DNA of 64,000 bases from Eriocheir sinensis (GCF_024679095.1 NC_066544.1:4548524-4612523), one strand, 5' to 3'. Shown: positions 33,181-44,735, counted from the first letter of the stretch. A program made the numbers and translations. The notes: generated by a model not told the origin, from the sequence alone.

Positions 33181-34350
33181 CATAGCTGGGCACGATAACA
33201 GAAAACCTTATTCCCGATAACCGTTAACTGATAATGAAAAACCTTAACGGCGATAACCGATATTCGTTAACTTGAGACAGAAATATAGGCGATAACCGAT
33301 ACCCGATACCCGATATAAATCCACAATTCCGATACTAGCTAGCGATAAGTCCGATAGGCGAAAACGATACTATATTGATATTTCAGATAGAACTACATTG
33401 ATGAATTCAGATTTTCATTATCTGTATTTTAGGAAACTTACAAAACCTTAAAACCACACGTTGACACGTACATATGGACGTTAATACTAGAAATGCCTGA
33501 ACCGGTGTTGTGTTATTTGGCGTCCCCACCGTCAAAAATTGTTTACAAACACTGGTCTCTCGTGAACGGTGCATGCTCAGACCAGCAAGCGTAGACCTGT
33601 ACAGTCTCACAAAGCTTTTAAACCGTAATTAAGAGTTGCTGGAAGGCTGAATCAGACATATAGTACAACTACCACCATCCTCGCTGTTTCTAGGACGACG
33701 CTCTGTACGAGTTGTATTTATATGTACAGAGTGTACGTCGTTCTAGAAACAGCGAGGATGGTGATACTGTATGTTTGATTCAGCTTTCCAACAACTCTTA
33801 ATGTGTTAAAAAAGCATTGTAAGACTGTACAGGTCTACACTTAATGGTCTGAGCATGCGCAGTTCACGAGAGACCAGTGTTTGTACACAAAAGCGCCAGC
33901 TTTTGACGGTGGGACACCAAATAACACAACACCGGGTGCCTTCAATACCATGACATGCTCACAAACGAATATGGAATATCAAATTTGAGGCAGTGAATAC
34001 TCATTTTTGGGGCAAAGTTAAATGATTTTTCTCTATGATATATTGATTTTTGAGTAGCATAACAAAATAACCTAGTGTTTTAATTTTCATGACCCAAGTA
34101 TGAAATCTCATCACCGAAGATATTTCATACCCCGAAGTTTTTTCATACAACACCGGGCCACGCATGCGCAGTAAGGAGACAAAAAAAATTTCCTCAGAGG
34201 CGGAAAAAAAGTAGCGATTATCGCCTGTTTAGTTACAAAAGTAACGAAGATACCGATATATATTTAAATAAGTAGCGGATGGTCGATAATCCGATTTTGT
34301 TATCAGCGATAAAGTATCGCGATAACTTATCGCGATAACGCCCAGCTATG
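33181..34350. mobile_element. Non-autonomous hAT-type DNA transposon (MITE), 1,170 bp
   Basis: It starts CATAGCTGGGC and ends GCCCAGCTATG, exact 11-bp terminal inverted repeats, and is bounded by an exact 8-bp target duplication. The TIR wording and the 8-bp duplication are hallmarks of the hAT superfamily. CGATAAC, CCGATA and GCGATA words are dense in the first ~190 and last ~140 bases, as expected for subterminal transposase-binding sites. No transposase frame is present, so movement would need a transposase supplied elsewhere. The interior carries a long inverted repeat (33501-33935). The central boundaries of the duplication are exact, suggesting a fairly recent insertion. Confidence 0.92.
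33501..33935. repeat. Internal long inverted repeat, ~208-bp arms
   Basis: The left arm 33501-33708 (ACCGGTGTTGTGTTATTTGG onward) and right arm 33724-33935 are reverse complements with scattered mismatches and small indels. The ~15-base loop GAGTTGTATTTATAT lies between them. A transcript across it would fold into a long hairpin. Confidence 0.92.
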
Positions 34351-34358
34351 TCCATACC
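34351..34358 (+). repeat. 8-bp target-site duplication, right copy
   Basis: TCCATACC, identical to 33173-33180. Confidence 0.95.
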
Positions 34359-34359
34359 C

Positions 34360-35110
34360 CTCTCTCATACCCATCCCCACCCACCACGCCTTCAATCGTG
34401 CTTCCTCTATCCCATTACTCTACTCATTCTACCACTTCCTGAATGTTGTCAGCCTTTTCATTTTTATCCCCTTCATTCTTCTTTCTCTGTATCTGTTCTT
34501 GTCCACACCGTCCTCAGCCAACCACACCGAGCACTTTTCTCTCCCATTTTATCCCCTCATATGTCCGCGCAGTTTCGCCTTACTCTTCCACGCACCAATA
34601 CCCCTCATCACTAAATCCTTCATCTTCTATACTAACCCATCTACTTCACCATTTCCGCCATTATTTCTCTCCTCAACTTGCAAATCTCTCCTTCCCCTCC
34701 ACCCCCTCCACTCACAAAGCTATACACACCCATTATTTCCACTTACTTCCCCATTTCTCCTTCATTCCAACTTCCCCATACCTGTTCCACCTCCACACCC
34801 TTTCAGTCCACCTCCCACGTGTCTCTCCTCCCCCATGGACCCTCCCACCCATTCTACCATTACCATACCCATTCCTCAGCCACGCTCTTTCACATCTACC
34901 TCCAACGCGTCAATCTCCCTTCTGTCAATACCTCTTCCTCCCAAGCTACCATATCCACTCCTCCACACCCTTCCTTTCTCTCCCTCCCACCGACCCCTTC
35001 CACCCAGTCAACCAGCCACCCACCCCAACCAACCACAAACCTCTCCACGCACCCCCGCACCCCTGTACCCTCGCCCCCCCAACGCGTCTTCCCCCTCCTC
35101 CCCTTCATTC
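34360..35110. repeat. C/T-rich degenerate tract
   Basis: CCCATCC, CACCTTCC and CCTCCAC words with no regular period. Pro/Ser/His-rich frames are artefacts. Confidence 0.65.
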
Positions 35111-35400
35111 CTCCGCCGTGTAATTGTCGTTTAGCGGGTGTGAGCGGGTGCCCCTGACGAAGAGGCCCGAGGATGAGGGACGACACGGGGCTCATACGAA
35201 GGGCCTGAGGGGCGACGGGGCCTTTGAAGGGCGGCCATACTAACGTCTGACCCGCCCCGCCCCCCCCCTGCCCCCCTCCCATCCTGCCCTCCCCTCCCCA
35301 ACCCCTCCCTCCATCCCCATCACCACCCTAGTCATTGCTTTATACCCTGTGAATACTACCGCTCTGTGTATGTGTGTGGGGAACGTGTTGGGGGAGGTGG
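35110..35400. other. GC-rich unique island
   Basis: Non-repetitive GC-rich sequence (35115-35255), then a C-run stretch (35258-35330). No gene is recognised. Confidence 0.45.
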
Positions 35401-35414
35401 AGGTGAGGGGGGGT

Positions 35415-36280
35415 ATTCTTCTTCCTTCTCCCTACCCCCTTTCTTCTCTTCCTCTCTCATTCTTCCTTCCTCCCCTCCCCTCTTGACTCCTTCTCTCCTT
35501 ACCTTCCGCCGCTGCCTCCTCCTCCTCCTCCTCCTCCTTGCTTATCATTCCTGCTGTCGCCACCTGTCAGCCCTCTTTGCTTTCTTCATTAATTCTTCTC
35601 TTTTGTTCTTTTCCGTACTGGAGGTTTCTGGTATTCATTTGTTTCATTCATTTATTGTTGTCCTGTGTCTTTTCTCAGTTTGGTGATTATGGATTTTTTT
35701 TATTTCTTCTTTTCCCCTCTCTTTCTTGTTTTCTTTCTTTTCATTTTTTTCCTCCTTTCATAATTCCTTCCTTCTCCTGTTTTTCTCCATCCCTACCTTT
35801 CTCCCTTCCCTTCTGCTGTACGTCCTTCCATTGTCTTTTTCCCCCTCCCTTCTCTTTCTTCTCCCGTCCTTTGTTTCTTCCATTCTCCTTTGATTCCTTC
35901 TTTCTTTCCTTCCTTCCATCCTTCCTTCCTCCCTTCCTTCTTTTCTTACTTCCCATTCTTCCTTCCATCCTTCCTTCTTTCTTTTCTTACATACCTTCCT
36001 TCCTTCCTTCCTTCCTTCTTTCTTTCCATCCTTCCATCCTTCCTTCCTTCTTTTCTTGCTCCCTTCTTCCTTCCTTCCTTTCTTCCTTTCTCCCTTCCTT
36101 CCTTCTTTCCTTCCTTCTTTTCTTACTCCCTTCTTCTTTCCTTTTTTCCTTCCTTCTCTCCGTTAACCCTTCCTTCCATTCAATTTTGTTCTCTTTAATC
36201 CTCCCTCCATTCCTTCCTCCCCGCCCTTCCCTTCCTCCCCCTGCATGCGACAACACCTGCATACTGCCCAAGGTCATTAA
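35415..36280 (+). repeat. Polypyrimidine tract with TTCC tetranucleotides
   Basis: CCTTCCTT units dominate 35895-36170. Ser/Leu/Phe frames are artefacts. Confidence 0.85.
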
Positions 36281-36284
36281 CCTT

Positions 36285-37095
36285 TCCTTCCTTACCTACC
36301 TTATCTCACCTCCATTAAATTATCCTCTCATTCATACTGATTTTTTGTTTATGATTCTTATTTTTTATTCTTCGCATTTATTTTTCCTTTGAACCTTTTC
36401 CACTGCATTGTGTACTCTGGGTATATAGTTTTGTTGTAAGGTTTTCAAGTTCACAGGTTCTCTATTTTTGCTTCCATATTCGTAGATAGATAGGTAAAAA
36501 TATTGATAGGTAGAGAGATATACTAAATATGTACAGGCATTGTTTTTATTTTATTATATTTATTTATTTATTATTATTTTTGTTTGCGTGAAACGAATGG
36601 ACGAAAGAAAGGAAAGCAGATAGAAAGTAAAAGGCACATAAGTGAAACGGAAGTGAAAGCGGATGTGATATATTAGTGAATGAAAAGTTAAATCAGGAAG
36701 TGAAATAAAGTGAATTATTATTAATGAAAGTTTGTTTTCCTTTTGGGCCGAGCAGTGCGTGTAATCACCACCATAATCATACGGTGTTGTAGGTGCGTAA
36801 ACCTTATTCATGTTTTATTTATATATTTTATTCTGTAGTTTCATGACTGTATGAAGAAAATAACTTGTATAGTCTCAGATAGTGAAATATAAGTGTAGCC
36901 AAATTCAATCATTCAAAGTGTGATCCAGCTCCGCTTGTCTCAAGTGTAATTCAGAGTTGTTTTAGAAAAACTACCAAATTTATAAAGCTCGCTCTTTGTA
37001 AAAAAAAATATTAATAATAAATAAATAAAAAGAAAGGAAAATAAAATTAAAAAAAGAATAATAATGTAAATTTATTTATCAATTATTTATCCATT
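36285..37095. other. AT-rich unique DNA, no gene seen
   Basis: About 800 bases of AT-rich sequence. The segment 37000-37090 is mostly A/T words such as AATAAATAAAT. No feature is recognised. Confidence 0.6.
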
Positions 37096-37099
37096 TCAC

Positions 37100-38040
37100 T
37101 CTCTATCTATCTATTTCGCGGCAGACCTCTCTCTCCCCTCACTCTACACACTCCGACACCTCTCAGACTCGCACACACACGCAGACACATTCGCCCTTTC
37201 ACACTTCGCCCCCCAAGCTCCACGCACACACAGGCCAAGTGAAACGAGATTGGGGCCAGAAATATGGCCCCTCTCGGCGTACTAAGAGCCACGCTAACAC
37301 ATGCAGACACTACTTTCCCTTGAGTGAGGCAGCAGGCAGGGCAGCGGCGGGCCATGCGTTGTCTTCAGACCCTGACGAATCGGCGCTCTTCATGCCACAC
37401 ATGTTAACACGCGCCGCGAGATGCAGACTGTCAAGTGATTTACATCGCTACACCGAGAGAAGGAGAGACTGAGTGGATAAGCTCCTTTGTGGCTCGGTGC
37501 TTGATACTATTTTTTTTCCTGGTGCGTTTGTGCAGTGGTGAAACTCTGACTTGAAGAAAACTTAATATTGAATGGCCTCTTCCTCGTCCAGCTGTCTGCA
37601 TGAGAATATGAGAGATTAGCAGATCACCTTGAGTTACCTGCGCATTTACCTGTATCAGGGGCCATACGAGACTAGTTAAGAAGCGATGAAGGCCTTGAAC
37701 CACCTCTTAACAGTTCCCGGCAGAAGAAGAATCACGACGAGACGCGGATTGATAAACAACGATAAGCCGAAGGTAGACTTTTTAATCGACGAACTTCATT
37801 GTGGCGTCGTGTCCGACCTGGCAGTGAAGGGACGTGCGGGTCCGGCGTAATACTGCATAACACCTGTCTATAAGGTGCGCCAATAGCCTCCGCCACGCAC
37901 GGTTCAGACGTAAAAAGAGCCGTGAGCGACGATACGGCCACTTACACGCGGGGAGGCGAGGGGCAGCGGGCCGCCTGTGGGGAGAACGGCGCGTCGTGAG
38001 GACCTCGATTCACCAGGTGTGTGTGCGTACCTGTAGGAGC
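37100..38040. other. Unique mixed GC-balanced DNA, no gene identified
   Basis: One of the largest low-repeat segments. Frames are short and unrecognised. On the minus strand an acceptor-like TTCTCCCCACAG and a donor-like GTAAGT lie only 29 bases apart near 37945-37975, too weak to call an exon. Confidence 0.45.
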
Positions 38041-38041
38041 C

Positions 38042-38042
<1 letters not shown>

Positions 38043-38089
<47 letters not shown>
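38043..38089 (+). repeat. (GT)n microsatellite
   Basis: Clean GT run. Confidence 0.95.
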
Positions 38090-38091
<2 letters not shown>

Positions 38092-38094
38092 GCT

Positions 38095-38790
38095 CACTCA
38101 ATAAGGCAGTAAGGAAGGAAAGGGAAGAGGAAGAAGGGCATCATGTGAGAGGACGATTGCAATAAAGAAGAGAAGAAAGTTATAATGAAAAAAAAAGATA
38201 AATATTAATAAATCGCACTGTTAAGGGGATTTAGTAGAAGATACCCCCAAAAATATGATCAAACTGAAGAATATAGAAAATGAAGAAAGAAAGTGAAGGA
38301 AGAACGGCAACACGGAAAGAAAGACCGGAGATAAAACGAAGGACACGCGACAAAGAACTGTGGAAATATATCTTGATGGGAAAGAACGATACCAAAGAAA
38401 AGGACCGAATCAGAAAAAGAGAGAAGGAAGGAAAAGAAAGACGGTAAAAGTAAAAAGGGAAGAAAGAAGGAAACGTGACCAAGAAACGAAGGAAGGAAGT
38501 TGACATGACGCAGAAAAGTGAAGGAAAACAAAAAAATAAAAACAAGAGGTAATGAAGCAAAGAAAATAAGGCAGAAGAGGAGATATTAATAAAGGGGATA
38601 AAACTATATGTGAAATACGAAAAAAAGCAGAGAAGAAATAAGGGCAGGAAAGAAGGAAAGCTTGAAAAAGACAGAAATAAATAAAAGCGACCGTGTGGGA
38701 GGAATTGAGGTTAAAATGGAGTGAAGGAAGATGCTGCAGCGAGAGGGAGAGAGGAAGGGAAGGGAAGGGAGGAAGGGAGGGCTTGTCTCT
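38095..38790 (+). repeat. Purine-rich A/G tract
   Basis: AAGGAAAGAA-type DNA of irregular period with a short AT-rich part. No gene. Confidence 0.65.
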
Positions 38791-38868
38791 CACGTTTGCT
38801 CCACTTTCTCTCCTCAGGGAAGACCTCAGAAAATAAATAACTGTATATTCAATCCTCTCCCCTCCCGC

Positions 38869-38871
<3 letters not shown>

Positions 38872-38912
<41 letters not shown>

Positions 38913-38913
38913 G

Positions 38914-38983
<70 letters not shown>
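38872..38983 (+). repeat. (CA)n microsatellite with CGCA interruption
   Basis: CA, then GCACGCACGCAC near 38908-38920, then CA again. Confidence 0.96.
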
Positions 38984-38984
<1 letters not shown>

Positions 38985-39600
38985 TCACACAAGCACACAG
39001 AGGCATAAACATTCAAACAAAAACACACACCGGGCCCTAGCAAAACACACACACCGACATGAATTAAACAAACTAAAAAAGAAAAAAAAATCATGCAAAC
39101 ACCTCCCCCTGCAACGCTTTCAGCTACTACACTCGATACACTAACGCTACAAACTGATACACAACGAAGACAAGAGAATAACACAGCACTACGAAGCCTT
39201 TCCACATCAACCTTAGTGTCTTAGCTGGGGTGTGGGGGGCGGGGGGGGGGTGAAAAACGTTTGATTGAAAAGCTCTCACGTCACCCCTCCCCCTCTTCCC
39301 CCTCTCACCTGGACGACGAGCTAGAAGGGGGGCGACGCATAAGGTATTCAGGTGCGTGTCCCCGGCCGGCTAATCACACTCATCACCTGGGAATCCATCA
39401 CCTGAGAAGCGAAGGTGCGTGGCGGACCAGAGGAAAGCGCCGCGCACCCTCCCTGCCTCCCTTTCTCGTATATGTGTGTGGGGGGGAGGGGGGGGAGTGT
39501 GTTTGTGTGTGTGTGTGTGGGGGGGGGGGGCGGGCTATGCATAGATAGAATAAAAATAAAAATAGAAAGAAAAAAAATACATTATGCATAAGTTTATATC
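38985..39600. other. Unique DNA with G homopolymer runs
   Basis: Long G runs occur at 39238-39250, 39479-39496 and 39518-39531. The rest is unique. No gene is recognised. Confidence 0.55.
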
Positions 39601-39862
39601 CCGTCTTGTCCTCGGCCCTGCCACATCCTTCTCTTCATCCATCGTTTCGCCCATAATCACTCTTCCTCACTCCCTTCCCTCTCCCATTACTCCTGAGTAC
39701 TTTGCAACAGCCTTTCTTGCCGACCCGTCCTACCTGCGTCACCCCTCCTCCCATCCTCGCAGCATCCTCTCTTCCCTCCCTCCTTCCCTCCTAAGCCCTC
39801 CCTCCCTTCACTACTCTTCCAGCCATCACTCCATCCTCTCTCCTCACACACTCCTTGACCTC

Positions 39863-39915
<53 letters not shown>
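39863..39915 (+). repeat. (CA)n microsatellite
   Basis: Clean CA run following a pyrimidine-rich tract (39600-39860). Confidence 0.95.
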
Positions 39916-39916
<1 letters not shown>

Positions 39917-39954
39917 GCCGCCGCCTTCCCCTCCCCCTGCCCCCTCCCAATCGC

Positions 39955-40240
39955 CTCCTGGTCCCCATTTAGTGGACGCTAATGGTCGCTCGTCCATTAT
40001 ATTCCGGGGCATCGTACATCTCGCGTCCCAGTGCCACTTAGGCGTCTTTAACATACCGAAAACATGAGCAGCGGCAGCTTCCTCCCCGGCGCGGGCGGGC
40101 TGGGGACTCTAATTAGGGCCTGGGGAGTGCAAAGCGATATTACTTATGCATCTGGACTAAGGGAATGGCAGGGTATGGGAGCACTTAGAGAGTGTAAATC
40201 ACCCGCCTCTGCCCCGCCGCGCCGAGCCTCAGATTGACAG
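39955..40240. promoter_or_regulatory. Candidate regulatory island with homeodomain-like sites
   Basis: Unique DNA with a CpG-rich core (40080-40100), CTAATTAG (40109-40116) and a TAATGG word (39980-39985). Flanked by CA and GA repeats. Motif evidence only. Confidence 0.22.
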
Positions 40241-40378
40241 TTTTGAGGAGGAGGAGGAGAGGAGGAGAAGGATGCTGGGATGGATGTCTGGGCGGCGTGG
40301 GTGGGGAGGGTGAAGGGGAAGGGTGAAGGGGAAGGGTGAGTGGTGGTATGAGTGAGTGAAGGGAGGAGGTGATGGTGA

Positions 40379-40380
<2 letters not shown>

Positions 40381-40450
<70 letters not shown>
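40381..40450 (+). repeat. (GA)n microsatellite
   Basis: Clean GA run, preceded by a short GGGTGAAGGGGAA duplication (40305-40338). Confidence 0.95.
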
Positions 40451-40454
<4 letters not shown>

Positions 40455-40499
40455 GGGGGAGGGGGGAAGGGGGGGCCTTTAGAAATTTGTAAGACATAG

Positions 40500-40830
40500 G
40501 CTCAGTAATTTCAGCGGCCTCATACGTCCATCATTGTACTTTCTTTTACACTCAGCCTCATTTTTCTTTCTTGTCTTCTTGAACGCATCTCTCGTCTCCG
40601 CTCTAATCCTCATCCAAATCCTCTCGTGCGAAGAAATTCTAAATGGATATTCGGAACCAGATATACTTTTTCCTCATCTCTCAGCCTCCCTCATACGTTT
40701 CTCCATCTTTGGTTGACAGCATCTCGTCGGACCACCAAAGAGACAGGCTGGACCACTCTAATTTGTGTCACGGGAAAGGCCAGGTAGAGAGACAGCCTGG
40801 GAATGGGTAGTCACGCTCGTTCCCACACAC
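40500..40830. other. Unique DNA, no gene seen
   Basis: Non-repetitive pyrimidine-leaning sequence. Confidence 0.5.
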
Positions 40831-41074
40831 CCATACACCTGTTTCTTTATCCATATCCAAAGCACACCTGATCGCTTACTGTGCCTTTGTTTAAACACCT
40901 CTGCCAACACTCCCACACCTTCATACACCTGTTTCTTTACTCATAGTCCAAGCACACCTAATCCCTTATTGTGCTTTTTATTCATTTTCTCACTCCTACA
41001 CATCTCCATACACCTGTACCTTTACCTATATCCCAAGCACTCCTGATCCCTTATTGCACCTTTTACACATGCTC

Positions 41075-41938
41075 TCATTAGTTAAAACTGCAAACAAATT
41101 GGTTGGCTTCATCGGACGAGTCTTTAATAATAAATCGGAAAAAGTAATATTAACACTGTATAATTCATTGGTTCGACCCCGTCTAGAGTACTGTGTACAG
41201 TTTTGGTCTCCCTACTACAGAAAAGACATAGAAAAGTTGGAACGGGTTCAACGAAGAGTAACAAAGATGATTCCTAGGTTGAGAAATTTATCATATGAAC
41301 AAAGGCTTAAAGAAGTAAATTTATTCAGTCTATCAAAACGAAGAATGCGTGGCGATCTAATAGAAGTGTTTAAAATGTTTAAAGGATTCAGTGATATTAA
41401 TGCGGAAGATTACTTCACAATTGATCGATCAAATAGAACAAGAAGAAATCACAATTTGAAGATAAGTGGTAAAAGATTCTCGTCGTACGAAGCTAAACAC
41501 TTCTTCTTCAATCGAGTTGTTAATGTTTGGAACTCTCTTCCCTGTGATGTCGTTGATAGTACAACAGTTACGGCCTTCAAGAATAGATTAGACAAGTATT
41601 TTGAATCCAACCAGCAACTAAGATATTACTCATTGTCGTAATAACGTTAAGTTCTTTCGAATACTGGTGTCTTTGTCCGCTTTTATCGCCCGGTTAGTGG
41701 TAGCAGTTATGGTAGTTCTTTCCTCTTTCCCACTTAATTTCCATGCAGTTTTTCCATGCTGCATGGTTCTTTTCCTTTCCTGCCAGCTTTGGCTGGAGGG
41801 ATGGGGGGGTGGGGAGGAGCCTTCGCCTTTGCTGTCCTTCATCTTCCACCTTTGATTAGATAGTTAGTGTAGCTTGTCACAAACAGCCTCGTAAGGACCA
41901 GCAGGTCTGCTGTTGTTTGTTCTTCCTTTGTATTTCTT
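41075..41938 (+). mobile_element. 5'-truncated LINE inserted in a tandem repeat
   Basis: The 5' edge lies near 41075, where the tandem unit stops and reverse-transcriptase sequence begins. The 3' edge lies near 41938, where the next unit resumes (TTCCTACACACCTCCATACA). It has about 565 bases of coding remnant and a ~300-base 3' UTR ending GTTTGTTCTTCCTTTGTATT. No long poly(A) is seen. The edges are known to within about 10 bases. Confidence 0.85.
41078..41641 (+). pseudogene. Non-LTR retrotransposon reverse transcriptase, C-terminal fragment
   Basis: The best-preserved coding remnant in the window: about 187 codons open to TAA at 41639-41641. In order it has KTANKLVGFIGRVF, LYNSLVRPRLEYCVQFWSPY, DIEKLERVQRRVTKMIPRL, LSKRRMRGDLIEVFKMFKG and HFFFNRVVNVWNSLP. 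These are the region after the palm and the C-terminal tail of CR1/L2/Jockey-group reverse transcriptases. The catalytic palm with its FADD motif and the upstream endonuclease are absent because the copy is 5'-truncated, so it cannot encode an active enzyme. The frame is uninterrupted, so insertion is relatively recent. In-frame codons upstream of about 41075 belong to the tandem repeat, not to the protein. Confidence 0.93.
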
Positions 41939-42289
41939 TGTGTTCCTACACACCTCCATACATCTGTCCCTATACACACATCCCACACATATCTGATCTT
42001 TTACGTACTAACATAATCCTCTTCATACACTTCCACGCTCACCTACACTTCCATACACTGTCATCAATATACACTGGTTCCCACACCCACCCCATACATC
42101 CCAAACATGCCACACATCCCACATCCATATCACTACCTCCTTATTCCCCCACACATCGTCCTGCAGCCCCCACCTTTCCCAGCACCCGTCGCAGCTCCGT
42201 TCCCACGCCCCCACCGCCTCGCACGCCCCTCCACACGGCACTCGTTGCCAGCACTCCCAAAAAATCTGAGGCAGGAAAATAATAGTGAC

Positions 42290-42880
42290 TCAGCGGGATG
42301 ACGGAGGCCTCGGCGCCGTCCGATAAAATCACTGAAGAGTCAGCTGAGCGGCGGACGTCTGTCAGCGCGCACCGCCGCCGCCAGCGAGTTGGCAAGAGTA
42401 GTAAATTTGATTGTGAAAGCGTCGCCGGCAGCAGGAACAGCAGGAGGAGGAGGAGGAGGAATATCATCAGCGTCGCCGGCAGCAGAAGAAGGCAGAAGAA
42501 ACAGCAACAGTAAGAAATGGAGGAGGAATATCATGAGCTGGCCTGGGCGCCGAGACACACGGGCCGAGGAGCCGCGCCCTGCACCGCCACGAGGCAGCCC
42601 AGGGGAAAAAATTGCGCTGCTGAATGTTGAGTTTCATCAAGCGTAACTTACCTTCTACAAGCCAGCATGAAATATCGCCTCTGCGGATAAAGTGGCGAGA
42701 GGCTGCGGCCGAGACCGAGACGCCGAGATCGAGACTGAGACCCGAGCTCGGCGAGGGAAGGAGAATAATGTTGTTGACTTCTTCGTGTTGGTCTGTTGGT
42801 CTGTGCCTCGCGATGCAACAGGACCGATGTGTAGATGGTCCCCGCATTACGTCATTCTGTCCCCCTGCCTCTCCTTGCCT
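42290..42880. promoter_or_regulatory. CpG-rich unique island
   Basis: Dense CpG over about 500 bases between C-rich and CTC-rich repeats. A plus-strand ATG at 42298 opens a 71-codon Arg/Ser-rich frame and a minus-strand AAG|GTAAGT donor consensus lies at about 42646-42654. Neither is enough to call a gene. A promoter or first exon of a nearby gene is possible. Confidence 0.22.
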
Positions 42881-43029
42881 CCCGTTAAATATGTTAGTCT
42901 CATATTATGTAAATACAGCGAGTATCTTTTGTATATTTTTCCATTACTTCCTTTTGAAGCGAGAGGCCGCAGCTTGTATGCCCGCGTGGAAATTTCTGAA
43001 GATAAATGGCGGTTCAAACCCCACCACAC

Positions 43030-43190
43030 ATGTGCTTCTTTACTACCTCCCCCCCCCCCCTTCCGTGTGGCTCACTATTACCTCCTTCCCTCCCTCCTCC
43101 TCCCCCTCCTTCTCCTCATGTGGCTCGTCATTACCTCCCTCCGACCTCCTCTCCTCCTCCCTGCCTCCCCAACACACGGACTGCCTTGCC
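43030..43190 (+). repeat. CTC-rich pyrimidine stretch
   Basis: Two diverged units sharing GTGGCTC and ATTACCTCC, spaced about 54 bases. Confidence 0.7.
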
Positions 43191-43329
43191 GGGGTCTTTA
43201 GTCATCAGGCAGCGGCGCAAAATATAACGAAATAAAGGTTTGTAAAAGATTTGTTGAGTTTTTTGTGTGACATGAGGCCGTTCGTTCTGATATGCGTCTT
43301 CTTTGCACCGTTAACGATTTGGAGTACGA

Positions 43330-43680
43330 AGGTAATACATGGACAGTTATAAAGTCGTCTGTAATTTAGTTTTTCATTCACTTTTTCTTTTCCTCCTCCT
43401 CCTCCTCCTTCCCCTTCTCCACTTTTCCATCCCTTTCTTTATAGCCAGAGTGAAAAGTTGAGACATGGAAAAGTTTAAAGTCTTCTGTCATTTAATATTT
43501 CATTCAATCCCTCATTTCCTCTTCCTCTTTTTCCTTCATCCCCTTTTCATCCCATTTTTTATAGCCAGAGCAAAAAGTTGATACAAATACAATATTAAAG
43601 TTTTCTGTCTTTTCATTTTTATTCATCCTTTTCTTTCCTCTTCCTCCTTTTCTTTCCCCTTTCCATCCCTTTCTTTACGG
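43330..43680 (+). repeat. ~120-bp tandem repeat, about three units
   Basis: ATAGCCAGAG recurs at 43441 and 43561. A linked ACATGG-TTAAAGTCTTCTGT-type segment recurs near 43339, 43463 and 43579. Pyrimidine tracts fill the rest of each unit. Confidence 0.85.
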
Positions 43681-43699
43681 CTCTTACACACCAGCCACG

Positions 43700-44240
43700 C
43701 GTCACCATCAGCTTCCTCTTCTCTTTCATTTACAAACCTTTTCAATTGTAACCCCGACGCGAGACCTGCTCCCTCCTGTCCGCCTTTCCATTCTCTTGAT
43801 GTTCCCACTTGACATAAATCCTTGGACTGTCCGTGGGCCTTTGTGGTCGGTGGCACCCTCGCGATTAATCCATTTACACAGTGGCCATGGTGGATGGGAT
43901 TATCACAAGTGTTGGATGGCTTGGAAGTCGCCGGCAATGAAGTCTGGAAGCGCATTACGTTGTCACAGTTTGTCCAGTGATTAGGCGACGACTGTTTCGA
44001 TCCGTCGGCACGAAGCCTTTTCACTGAGTCTTGTTGTTGAGGTTGTGTTCTTCCTTCGCTTGGCTGTCATTGTTGCTTTTTCGGTTGTCTTTCTCAATTA
44101 ACTGTTTTGATGTTGAACACTTTAAATATTACGGCCGTGAAAGTTTGTATAGAGGAACTTTTATTTATTTATCTGTGAATTTGATTATATAGCTATTTAT
44201 TCATTTGTTGATTTATTTATGTATTCATTTATTTGTTTAT
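43700..44240. other. Unique mixed DNA, no gene identified
   Basis: A minus-strand open frame (44024 to 43623, 133 codons) crosses this segment with varied residues, but I recognise no family and its end runs into the pyrimidine repeat. Treated as a probable chance frame. Confidence 0.4.
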
Positions 44241-44249
44241 GAGTGTATT

Positions 44250-44425
44250 TTTCATTGTTACTAGTTTTGTTTCCATCTTTCTTTGTTTCTTTCTTTCATT
44301 CTTTCTTTCCTTCCTTCCCTTCTTCCTTCCTTCCTTCCCTCTACCTTTTCTTTCTCTCTTCTTCTTTTCTTTTTTCTGTCTATCTTTAATCTCTCTTTTT
44401 CTTTCACTTTCTCTCGCATTTGCTG
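44250..44425 (+). repeat. TTCC/TTTC pyrimidine tract
   Basis: TTTCTTTC and CCTTCC words. Confidence 0.8.
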
Positions 44426-44459
44426 ATCATTATTATTAAGTACATTTATTTACTCAAGG

Positions 44460-44735
44460 AACACCTGCCTCACTGAGCCAGCCGACAAGATGAGCAATTT
44501 TTATTTAGAAAGGCCTTGCTTGGAGCCCAGGTACCGGTGCTGGGGCATAACAAGACGGTATTAGCAAAGACAGGTAACAGGGCGCGTCTCACCTGAGGAG
44601 CCGCCAAGTAAAAGTAAAAGGTTAAGTTTGTTGTGGCTCACCTCAACAACCTCTTACTAATTAGTCGGCCCAAAGACATTTATAACTATGAGTAATTATA
44701 AGCGCCTCGGAAGCTGACCTCCTCAAGACATGGAA
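44460..44735. promoter_or_regulatory. Candidate regulatory island with homeodomain palindrome
   Basis: Unique DNA with the palindrome ACTAATTAGT (44656-44665) and AGTAATTATA (44691-44700), plus repeated CACCT words. Motif evidence only. Confidence 0.25.

Larger units (their letters stand above)
40832..42100 (+). repeat. ~90-bp degenerate tandem repeat, interrupted by a LINE
   Basis: The landmark CATACACCTG/CATACATCTG/CATACACTG recurs at 40832, 40922, 41007, then 41957 and 42052. Each is followed by a T/C stretch, AAGCACACCTGATC or a variant, and TTATTGTGC in the left units. Spacings are 90, 85, (LINE), 95. The gap between 41007 and 41957 is the LINE insertion. Confidence 0.85.

Noticed and set aside
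37935..37985. Minus-strand micro-exon of 29 bases between TTCTCCCCACAG and GTAAGT
   Set aside because: GTAAGT is expected many times by chance in 64 kb on two strands, and no reading frame or neighbouring exon supports it.
42298..42513. 71-codon plus-strand frame in the CpG island
   Set aside because: The C-terminal half is Arg/Ser runs from a GGA repeat, and no domain is recognised.
43623..44024. 133-codon minus-strand frame
   Set aside because: No family is recognised, the C-terminal third is purine-repeat-encoded, and there is no splice or promoter support.
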